From Rhabditophanes sp. KR3021 (Eukaryota; Nematoda; Chromadorea; Rhabditida; Alloionematidae): DNA of 64,000 bases. The stretch is from the NCBI GenBank assembly GCA_963281155.1, contig CAUJLY010000005.1, positions 930,001-994,000 on the forward strand. The letters are read 5' to 3'. Shown here piece by piece: positions 37,145 to 47,100 of the stretch. Made by a program: the position numbers and the translations under genes. The notes beneath the pieces are model-generated. The model was not told the DNA's origin, made no database searches, and saw only the letters and a program-made list of their open reading frames with translations. Within the stretch, counting starts at the first letter, position 1. Each line of letters begins with the position of its first letter.

Positions 37145-37680
37145 CCTGCAATACAAATTTAGAATTTAAAATGAATGCTCAAGCAATTTTCCCCTAACAC
37201 GCAAATCAAATTGAAAGCAATGTACTTTTAAATGTACCTCGCAATTACCAACCCATCTATATTTATTATTCAAGGCAATCAAAAAGTAATGTGTTTGTTT
37301 GTATGAGGAAGTAAGGGTTCAATCTAAAAAAAGACCTTTGAATGGAGAAAACCATGCATTCACATACAAAATTCAATTAAAGCAAATTTAGAAAAAACGA
37401 TGATCAAGATAACAAAATCGTGTTCAAAGGAAGTTATAATTTTATAAAATATTTTGAAGGATCTTGATAAATTGCCTGGAACGGAACAATTTTCAAACAT
37501 GTAAATAATATATTATTTAATATATTCCTTGTCTGTGAATGAAATGTCATTTACCTGTTCAAAACAAATTAAGTTCAAAATCTTTATTAGTCACTTATCA
37601 AATGAAATGAGATTATTGGTAAGCACAACAAAAATATATATTAATACTTTAAAGCTCGTCTGAGGGATTTTAAATAACTT
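37145..37680. other. Intergenic, nothing recognised
   Basis: AT-rich spacer between two same-strand genes, including the promoter side of the GT49 gene. No further structure is seen. Confidence 0.5.
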
Positions 37681-38328
37681 TTAGATTGCATACAAATTAA
37701 ATTGCTCTTCAATTTCAGCTTTGGAATGAATGCCAAATTTGTCTTCGTGTGATTTGACTAGATTAAAAATATCTTTTAATTGTTGTTCCTTGATCGCATT
37801 TTCAGCCGCTCTTTCCGAATCAGACATGCTTTTTTCTAGTTTCTTTGCTTCAATACGAGCTTTAGCTGTTGCCAGCTTTCCATGCAATTCACCAAATTTA
37901 GTCAGCAAATCCATAGAGCCTTCCTCAAATGAGCAATCATTATTAATTATATCTGTAGCGAATCGTTTTTCTTCTTCGTCACTCAACTTTTCAAAGTGAA
38001 CTTTCTTCCCACAATCGACATCCTCAATTCTATCATTTTCACCAAGTTCAACAACATCCTCATCCTCCACACGATTATTGATCGGCTGCGGTAGCAACAC
38101 CTTCTCTTCTCCCCCATCCTGAGTCTTCTTCTTACCCCCATCCATCTTAGTAAATATAATATTAGGATTAAAATTCCCCTTCAAATCAAAACCTCCCTTT
38201 CTCTTCTCTCTAATAATCTTATCTGCCCGATAAACTTTACTTGCCAAATAAGCAATAGCAACAACTGCAACACAGGACAACGCCAAAATAATCCAAAAAT
38301 ATGGTTCATCGACATCTTTAAAGGGCAT
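37681..38328 (-). CDS. Single-pass membrane protein with MXRA7-like C-terminal domain
   Basis: A single exon encodes 215 residues, starting at ATG 38328 (MPFKDVDEPYF); upstream in-frame codons lack an ATG. One membrane helix lies at about residues 10-34 (FWIILALSCVAVVAIAYLAS), followed by a basic flank, so the bulk is probably cytoplasmic. The middle is acidic and disordered. The C-terminus, with a helical segment ERAAENAIKEQQLKDIFNLV and then KFGIHSKAEIEEQFNLYAI, resembles the conserved end of matrix-remodelling-associated protein 7 (a short helix, then E-x-F-G, then E-x-Q-x-x-L-Y). That family has no well-defined biochemical role. The resemblance is from memory and moderate; the membrane topology is the firmer statement. 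Confidence 0.7.
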   Translation of the reverse strand: MPFKDVDEPYFWIILALSCVAVVAIAYLASKVYRADKIIREKRKGGFDLKGNFNPNIIFTKMDGGKKKTQDGGEEKVLLPQPINNRVEDEDVVELGENDRIEDVDCGKKVHFEKLSDEEEKRFATDIINNDCSFEEGSMDLLTKFGELHGKLATAKARIEAKKLEKSMSDSERAAENAIKEQQLKDIFNLVKSHEDKFGIHSKAEIEEQFNLYAI

Positions 38329-38688
38329 GTCTATGCGAGATCTTTTGATCAAATATTTCTATAAAGTTATTTTAGCTTTTTTAAATGGTTTTGTGACACG
38401 GATGGCGTGAAGGTTAGTTTTATGTAAAGGAAGAAGTTATCAAATATTAAGAATAGTCAATGTTCTTTTATAAATAGATATTGTGAGCGTTTAAAATAAA
38501 TAATTATATTGTAACCATGTGACGCTTTCTTTTTCACTATCTTTAAACATGTTAGAGAAGGGAAAATAATTATGAATAAATATGTATACTAAAAATATGA
38601 ATATGCGCTAAATTGAAAATTTGTTTAATATATTCTGGTATATAAGTAACAAAAAGGCAACTCAATCCAAGATCGCTACGTATTAATC
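38329..38688. other. Head-to-head intergenic region
   Basis: 360 bp between divergent start codons of the MXRA7-like gene and the disrupted gene at 38689. Nothing else is recognised. Confidence 0.45.
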
Positions 38689-39329
38689 ATGTCCGATTTA
38701 AGCATCCACGACGGCCAACACATCTTTTATGGTGCCGTTATAGGATTATCCGTTTGGTATTGGGCTTGGTTTTACGTCACAGCTCCAGTTCAGGAAGAGA
38801 CCATTGCCGTGAGGTTTGTTGAGAAGTCATCTCTTAACTCTGTTAATGGTAGGAAGAAGGGACCTGTCAACAAGGAGGCAGATGGTGCTGCTCCAATGAG
38901 TGTTGTTGGATCAATAAATAGTGTCAGGACTGCTACAGCTGTTCTTGCTGTCGAGGAGAAGAAGGGGGTGTTGATGGAAATGGAAACAAAGTTGATGTTG
39001 TCAAAGCTGAATCTGCTTAGAAGGTGAGAAGGTAAAATAAGTTATTGGAGAAAAGAAAGAAGAAACGAAGCCAGAAGGCCCTGTATCCGAAGCATCGGCT
39101 AAAAAAGCCGTTACCAAGGCAACCAAACTAGGACGTGGAGCAACTCCGTCTCGCCAAACTGGGATCATCGAAGCCATCACTTGCCCAGTAGCTCCTCACC
39201 TAGCTGCCCATTAGTTGTTGACTCATCCTACAAAGGGCGCTCAATGTACCTAGCCCCAGACATCCGCTACTCCGATCCAACCAACAAAACGTTGGTTCCA
39301 CCCGTGTTCAAACCCAAGTTATCCCAATA
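38689..39329 (+). pseudogene. Disrupted gene for a membrane-anchored Lys/Ala-rich protein
   Basis: An ATG at 38689 opens a frame with one membrane helix (HIFYGAVIGLSVWYWAWFYV, about residues 10-30) followed by basic, Ala-rich sequence. The frame then breaks near 38962, at a run of five G, where adding one base would continue a Gly/Asp/Val-rich stretch. An in-frame TAG and another shift follow near 39021-39045. Coding-like sequence goes on in a new frame (EGPVSEASAKKAVTKATKLG, then TPSRQTGIIEAITCPVAPH) to a stop at about 39211. A last piece in a third frame contains SSYKGRSMYLAPDIRYSDPT and ends at 39329. No plausible introns bridge these breaks. It is either a recent pseudogene or a gene with several sequence errors. 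The family is not recognised. Confidence 0.6.
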
Positions 39330-39732
39330 AAGAAATATATTGATGTTATGTCCTATAGTAAATAATAAAGATTTCTTTTTGTCAAATATTAAAGTCTAAA
39401 TGAATGTAAATAAATAGATTAATATGCATATATTTTGAAATTTAACATCACAAATATGTTAGTATGTATATTGTTGAAAGGAAGGAGCACCGGTATATTT
39501 TGAAATTAGTATTTTGTTATTTATATGTTAAAGGGTGTCTTTGGTCTTAATAATATAAGAAGCTTTTAATGTGATTTATGGCTTCGATGATGATTGAAAG
39601 GGATTGGTTGAGATGGTTTTAATTTTAGAAAGTGTAATATGATATTTTTAAACAATTTAAGGCATTTGTTTATTGGAAATTAGAAGTATTCTTGGACGAT
39701 TTTTTTGATTCATTTATTGAATTGTCGTATAG
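39330..39732. other. Intergenic, nothing recognised
   Basis: AT-rich spacer with an AATAAA soon after the disrupted gene and the promoter side of the TTR-like gene. No gene is seen. Confidence 0.5.
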
Positions 39733-40200
39733 ATGAAGTCTTTGCACATATTATTATTATGTTATTTTATTGTTGGTGGGGAATTTGCTTTTTTTAAACA
39801 AGGTTTATCTGTAAAGGGCAAATTGTTATGCAATAATAAACCTGCAAATAATGAGATTGTTAAGTTATTTGATTTGGATAGGAATCCAGGAGATGATGAT
39901 GATTTGATGGATGAAGTTTTGTCGGATCAAAAAGGGTTGTTTTTGGTGGATGGGTCAACTCATGAATTTACTACGATTGAGGGTGTTGTCAGGATTTATA
40001 CTGATTGTAATGATGGGATCAGAGTATGTGTGTCTAATTAATTTATTAATACTTTTGTGTTCTAGCCTTGCATGAGAATGATAGAAGTACCTGTCCCAGT
40101 CTCCTACATCTACCACAAAAAAGCAACCAAAACATTCGACATTGGCCAAATAGATCTCTTTTATCGCTTTGAAAAAGAAACTCGAAGTTGCGATTATTAA
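39733..40200 (+). CDS. Transthyretin-like (TTR) secreted protein
   Basis: Exon 1 (39733-40023) and exon 2 (40066-40200), with a 42-bp intron in phase 0, give 141 residues. The signal peptide is residues 1-19 (MKSLHILLLCYFIVGGEFA). The mature domain has the nematode TTR-52/TTR-like pattern: SVKGKLLCNNKPANNEIVKL, a D/E-rich loop, the GLFLVDGSTHEFTTIEGVV strand pair, then YTDC and PCMRMIEVPVPVSYI, ending with an aromatic strand and Cys. The fold is a beta sandwich; members are secreted and include the engulfment bridging molecule TTR-52, but most have no known function. Four cysteines (LLC, TDC, PC, SC) could form two disulfides. Confidence 0.92.
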
Positions 40201-40546
40201 CTAAGTGATGTGATTACTGAACGATGTTGACAAAATTATCTCTGTATACTTAACATTTTTTAAATATGTGATGAAATATATTCATTACTCCGGTCAATAT
40301 AAAACGCAGCACCCACCAACAAATATACGCATTTTTTGCAATGAATTTTTAATTTGCAAATGAATTGCTTATACGTACACATCACTCTTGAAACATCCAA
40401 ATAATAAATTTTATAATTTTATTCCTTCTTATCAATGTTTATTTGTGGTGGAATATATAAAAAACACATATTACCATAAATGCCCTTCGTATTTCTTCCT
40501 TAAACATATAAAGTATTTAGAAAATATAATTTGCCATTTTATATAT
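40201..40546. other. Intergenic, nothing recognised
   Basis: AT-rich spacer after the TTR-like gene. No coherent coding or structural signal is seen. Confidence 0.5.
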
Positions 40547-40975
40547 TCAGGAGCCACTCAAAAACATCTCCTTTCTATTAAATTTATGTTTTTTATAATG
40601 CTGATTCACCTTTCTTTTCAAGCGCATACACACAAACAAGTAAAAATATGTATATTTATGCACTACTACATCTCTTATCAATATTAAACTGGGAACTTTT
40701 TTTAAAGTAGTGTAACATGATATAAACGTACCACTATTATCATCACACATAATCCTATCTACTTTTCCTAGTTTATGGCACATACCAATGTTTGTGTTAC
40801 CAACTTTTACATCGATTTCCGATTTCCTTAAGCTATGATTGACTACAAATGTGACCACTACACAATAAGTCCACTTACTGTTGTGTCCATCTCTTTCCAC
40901 AAAATTAAAGTAGTTGGATAGGATATAAATCCACAAAGTGCCAGCCATCATACAAAAGAGAGGGGTTTCTTTCAA
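40547..40975 (-). CDS. Possible secreted or membrane protein, 142-codon frame (doubtful)
   Basis: An unbroken frame starts at ATG 40975 with a hydrophobic N-terminus (MKETPLFCMMAGTLWIYILS) and a middle part that looks protein-like (SEIDVKVGNTNIGMCHKLGK, then VDRIMCDDNSG). A good donor (GTG|GTACGT) follows the codon for Ser-Gly near 40727. The true exon may therefore end there and the remainder, which is AT-driven, would be intron, but I find no convincing downstream exon. The length is somewhat above what chance gives in such AT-rich DNA. No family is recognised. Confidence 0.3.
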   Translation of the reverse strand: MKETPLFCMMAGTLWIYILSNYFNFVERDGHNSKWTYCVVVTFVVNHSLRKSEIDVKVGNTNIGMCHKLGKVDRIMCDDNSGTFISCYTTLKKVPSLILIRDVVVHKYTYFYLFVCMRLKRKVNQHYKKHKFNRKEMFLSGS

Positions 40976-41164
40976 AAAGACAGGGACAAGCTTGCAAACT
41001 TAGTAAATAGATAACTTATGAAAATGAATTAAGAAAAGCACCCCTCACCATTATCCTTTTCTTAGTATATAATAGACGGGCAATGTTAAACATTCCTAAC
41101 ACTCACACCATTACTCTCTTTTTATACATCTATTAATTAGTAATCAGAATATTCCTTTCCAGAT

Positions 41165-44100
41165 ATGCCATCATCACCAAATCATCACTCAAAAGACAAA
41201 AAAAACTACAATATTAACGGTGGACGCAACGCATTTCGACATGACACTAGCATTGAAAGTTCCGGTAGCGAAGACCATGGCGAGAGTGGTAAGTGTACAA
41301 CTTTAAATAAGTCTATGTGTACAAAAAGATGATGCCATACTTCTTGCCTAGGGCTTGGATAAATAAAAGTTTTTGTTTAGAAGCACCCCATTCTTTATTG
41401 CCTTAACCCTCTTTTAACCAGGGACTATATAGATGCTACAAAATAAATGTTTAAAAAGAGTTGTGGCTTGTATTTGGAGAAGTCTGTAGATATTTGAGTA
41501 GTCAATAGTTTTGTCGGTTAAAAGTGTCCCATATGTATATTTATTATTATTAGTTTGCAATTTCCTATTTATAAAAATATTTATTTATAGTTATAGAGAT
41601 GGAAGAAAGACATCACCATGCAATTAGGAGTTTTACGGAATCAATTGATATGGATTTGCCCCCAGCTCCTGAACTGCCATCTAATTTAGACATTGACAAG
41701 TATGAGGGTGGGGGGATGGTTTCATCTAGTACTCAAGATACTATAATTGAATTAAGCAAAGAAGAATTGGATGCTAATGGGCAGCTGATGGGCGAGACGC
41801 ACAAATATTTGATGACTGTACCTGGACCTGGGCATACTGACCAAGAACAGGAGCAGCATCAATCTTTGTTGAAGGAGACCGCGTCTCCGGATGGCTCAGA
41901 TGATGAGGTTAGCTTGAGGAAGAGTATTGAGGTTACGACTGTTGTGGCTAGACCTGGCTTTATTAATACTGATGGAGGAAGGGAAAGAGATGAGATGGGA
42001 AGGAAGTATAGACAATCTATGAAGGAACGACCCAGACCTACAACGCCACTGACTTCTTCTGTCTTGGAATCTTTTGTTGGCCAGAGTACTCTAGATAGAT
42101 GTAATTCGGAAGTTGGTGGCAAAATTACTGTTAAACTGCCCTCAAAAGATGGTAATTCAAGGTTAAATGATAGAGCCTCGAGTCCTTGGCAAATCCGCCC
42201 AGAAGACCCATTTGCCAGTGGTCAATCCTCAAGATGCCGGAAAACATCAGAATCTTTCAACTTAGATGGTGATTTATTAGAAGATAATTACGAGTTTAGA
42301 AACAAAGCTCCGGTCGCTCCAGTTGTCCACAGACGTAGTTCAGTAGACTGGGAAGCTTTCGAGGATTGTTCATCCATTGCAGACAAGGTTGCCTTCCTTC
42401 ATGGTACGTCATTTTTATCAAAAGATCGATTATTTAAACGGCTTAAGGGCCTAGGATGTGGCATGTAAATTTATACTTTTACCAATATAATAGTGTGCAT
42501 GTGTGTACATTTAAGGAAGTTATATATTTGTATGTGTGTAAGAAAAGTCTACACCCTCCGAACAAGTATATAGTCTCAATAGACATAATATATTACTTTG
42601 GCCACATAATATTATGTAGTCAGACAAAACCATTATTGTGAAATAAAATATATTTAATTGTTGTCCGTTTGGGTTAAAAGTTAATTGTTTTTTGTTTTTT
42701 TACAGAGATTAATATGGAGAGAGCAGCAGAAGCATCTGAAGCTATGGAAACAGGCGATGTTAAAAATGAGGAAAATGCTGTGGTTGAAATTGAAGTCACG
42801 GAAATGGATTCTGCTGATAGCGGAAATGTAGAACATACAGCTGTTTTTACAATTGACTCTGAACCAGAAAATATGGATGAGTATGGCACAATAGAAGCAG
42901 CAATAGTTGACACTTCTCATTTGCCCGAAGGCGTTGAATATACTGATGACGGTCAATTCTATCTCGCCGACGATGGCCAATGGTATCCTGTTTCAGGTAA
43001 GACATTTTGTTGATAACCTTGCCTAGTTTTATTTTCATTTTAGGTAATAATTTAAAACAACCAAGAATAATTAAATCAAAAAGTTTATTAAAAATGGGGA
43101 AAATATTAAAAGTTGACACAATATTACTCCGTAGTTTTAATTAGATTGTCATGTATGTTGCAGAGAACAATGTGCGAATCTTTGTCCACTGAATTCTTTT
43201 GATTTACCCCCTAGTTTTTAATTCAGAATTGCGGCTTGACTTTGCATTTCCTACAGTTTCTCTCGCGAACATGATCTGTTGAATCGAACCAGCACCGTAA
43301 TATGGACAATATTCTATAGCATCATCGTGATCATAACTTCTAATTGTACCAAAATTATTCTCCAATATATTCTTTTACATCTTCAACTGCTAAAAGGTAC
43401 TCTTGATGTAAAGTAAATTCCGGTGCTTCTAAGATTGAGACTCTTGGCGAGGCTTGACTAAGCACTTCCACGTCTGAGAAATTGGTGATTATGTTTGATT
43501 GTTGGCAACTTAGCTTCTGCCACAACTTCTGGCACTTTCTTAGGGATATCAGGTGAAAAACTTTTTCCTATTAGCATCCTCTTAGAACAACATTTAGTCC
43601 AAATTTATATTTTAACAAACATCGATATTAAATTACTCCGGGTATGATGAATACTTAAAAAACACACTACATAAATATATTTAAAATCAAAAAAGAGTAC
43701 ATTTAACTAATTTCAGCTTTACTCGAATACAATCAAGAAACCGAATATTATGGAGCAGAACAATACGACTACAATAACTATCCACAAGAAGAAACTGGAT
43801 ATTACGGGGACGATTCAAACATTGTGCCAACAATGGATACAAATGTCGTGGCCCCAATTGAAGAGGCTCAATCAGTAGAAGCTTACCAAAATGGCGAGCA
43901 ATACTATGATAATGGAGTAATATTTTCAGAAGATGGTCAATATTATCTTGCCTCAGGTTAAATACTTCCTCGATGACCTTATCTAATTTTCTTTTCATTT
44001 TAGGTAATTATTTAAACAATCGGGTTAATTAAATCAAAACGTTTATTAAAAGTTGGCACCATATTGTTCAGTAATTTTGATCAGATTGTCACGTATGTTG

Positions 44101-47100
44101 CTGCAAACAATGTGCGAGATTCTTTTATGATTATTGGATGTTCCTTGTACCTCATTAGATTGACCGAAGAGTAAATGTTTGCCAAAACATCTTTTTTCCA
44201 TAATAACTAAGTACTCAAGGGCAAGAGCTTCATTTGAAGATAGACCATTGATGTAAGCCGCCACGACCTGTCTTTTATATCTCAAGCTACCTATGATTAA
44301 TGTCTCTTTAGCATTCAAAGGAATGAGTCTTGAATAGCGACGTTTAGCATTCGCATTATAATCATTGGATAGGCAACATCTCTAGCAAACTTTTTTGGTG
44401 AGTAGATTACGTCAACATAACCTTCCTCCGCGAACAATTCGGTAAATTCGAATCCTTTAGACGTCATGTGCCGGTGTTCAAAATAGCCAACGAAACACCC
44501 TTGACATGCCCTTCCATTCTTTTGATAGGCTCTTTATCTTTCCAGCTTCTGGTGCTGAAACTCCAGCATACTTTGGCCATTTTTTTGCATCTCGTTCTAC
44601 ATAAATAAGAGAGCGTTGAGGAGACTTATCAAATTCCTAAAATACATAAGTAATTTGACCCTGTGTTTAACCGCCAAACGGAATGTTTCCTTTATTGTTA
44701 CTTTGATTAACTTCTTTCAAAGTTGTAGTTTTTTGTGAGGCTTTTCGAGATGTTGGGTCAGCAATAGGCTAGACCATTCTTTGAGCTTCTCATCGAACTT
44801 AATGCTGAAATCAGCACCCTCTAATACTCTCGGATTAACCTAAAATGACAACCAAAATGAGTAAATTTAATTAATTCCGCTCAGACAATCAATGGTACCC
44901 AGTTGACATTAATCACGAATACTACGATGAAACAATGGTTCCAGCAGCCTTAGATGACGTCAGAATAGACTTGAATAATGAACAACTTCCTGATCAAGTT
45001 CAATTAGATTATGATGCAAATCAAGAAGATGAACCTGAACATCTAATCGCAAGAAGAGCTGTTGATGTAGAACCCGAAGAGATACCGGAAGAAATTGGAA
45101 TACCCGGGGATGTAGAGGAGCCAATGCAGGCGTATGATTATAGTTCTTATGGTAGACCGGCAGAGGCAGACATACCGCCATCAAGAATGGCTTTAAATTT
45201 GTTTTCAAAGGCGGAAATCGGACAACTGGAAAAAGTTGCGGATCCTTATGCTTGGGGAGATGCGGCTGAAGGACCGGAATTGCAGGAGGAAAGGATACAG
45301 GGATCTGCTTCGAATATTGAGGAAGCTTACCACCAAGAGGAGGTTAGTCAAGGTGTTGCAGCATCTTTACCTCCTAGACCTGCTGGACCTCCTGTTGCTA
45401 AAGCTGGACCCCCGGCAAGACCTTCCGCTCCAATAGTTACTCCCAAAAGACCACCACCACCTTCGAAGAAAGCTGAACCTGCAGTTAAGGCACCAGAAGA
45501 AGAAGATGCTTGGGCTAGATTCAACAAAATGTCTTCTAATATTACTTCGATGGTCAAGCAAACGGAAGAATCCTTGAAACATCTCGGGGAAACATCAACT
45601 TGCGTAGATATAAAGGATGAATCTTATATGGCAGAAGTTGGTGGATCTCAAGGTACGGTCAACTTTGGAATGCACAAACAAATGATGTCTGCTGATAAAG
45701 CTAAAAAAGATGCTAAGGCAGAAAAGAAACTCAAAAAGCATCTCGGTATTAAGAAGGATTTACCGGATTATTCCCCAGAAAAGGAAGAAGAGATGGACAG
45801 AAAGGCAGCTGAATTAGCCCAAAAGCTAAGTGAAATGAGGGATGATATAGGTGATTGGAAGAAACCTGAAATTTTAAAAGAAGAAGCCAAGTCAGTTGAA
45901 CCCAATTTTCAAAGAAGCAATAATTGGGCTGGTTTTGATGATACTTTTAATAAGAATAAACCAACCATTGTTGCTTCTGACTCTGATTTCTTTAAAAGCG
46001 CTCCTATTACTGTTGGAACTATTACAAAAGAAATTGAAGATCCATTCCAGGCTCCAGGGAGCGAAGGTAAGTAAATACAAAATAAAAAGCAGTTAAACGT
46101 TTTTATTAAATTACTCCAAAAATTAAGATACAATTAAAGATATTGTGTGCCTTTACCATGAAACTTGGTCAATGACTCAATGTTTCCGAACCCAGCAGTC
46201 CATCTTTCAAGAACATCTGTTGGGATTGTTTCATATACTAAAACTTGATGGTGGCACACCCCTAAAATTTGGTTATGAGATGTTTTAAAATCATCAAATT
46301 ACCCTTATTTTGGCGGGAATTAATATTCAAATTTCGGTCTAAATTATTCTTTATTTATGTTTTGTGTAATAATTATGGATCTAATTTAGGTGAGTGTCAA
46401 AAAAGCAGTGGTCATGTCTTTGATCCATTCGATGTCAAATCTGCAGACGAAGTAATGGCTGAATTAGAAGCTAAAGTTGAACAAAAGCTAGCTTTGCGTG
46501 GGGATGAAGACTATTACGACGGAAACATGTTGACAGTTGACAAAAGATCCAATTTATCTACTCCAACCCAAGAAGGAGGCTCTCCTATTTCTCACCGTCC
46601 AATGTGTTTTGATGACGAATTCACAGCACAAGACGTTTATTATTCTCACACACCCACTCCTTTGTTCGATGAAGATGAGACTGAGGCTATTCCAGTGTTT
46701 AGAGAACCACATAAAGGAGATGGGTGGGATCTTCTCATCAGACATCCTTTCAAGAAGAAGCTGATGGGAGATAGGTTCTGGAAACCATGCTTCTGTAAAT
46801 TAGAAGGCAATTATCTAAAAGTATACAATGACAGAAAAGATCCACGGCCTTTACTCGAGTTACTATTGCAAGCTACCTATTCCATCAGTGATTCAGCTCT
46901 TCAACCTTATGATGCTTATGGCAAATTACATACAGTTAAACTTCAGTATGTTTTGTATAAGGAAAAGGTTGGCATCAGACAAGGACAAATTTCAAGATTA
47001 GTCGAAGGACACGTAACTAAATTTGGTTTGCCTCTTGAGCATTCTGCGCAAATTACTGTCTTGGCTAAGTTTGGAGCTACTAATTCCGACTCGTTGACTT

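Noticed and set aside
40388..40687. 99-codon plus-strand frame
   Set aside because: Composition is that of random AT-rich DNA, with no start context or homology.
43278..43295. Minus-strand GGTTCGATTCA, a tRNA B-box-like word
   Set aside because: No A-box, no cloverleaf; it lies inside the antisense relic of unc-41 intron 3.
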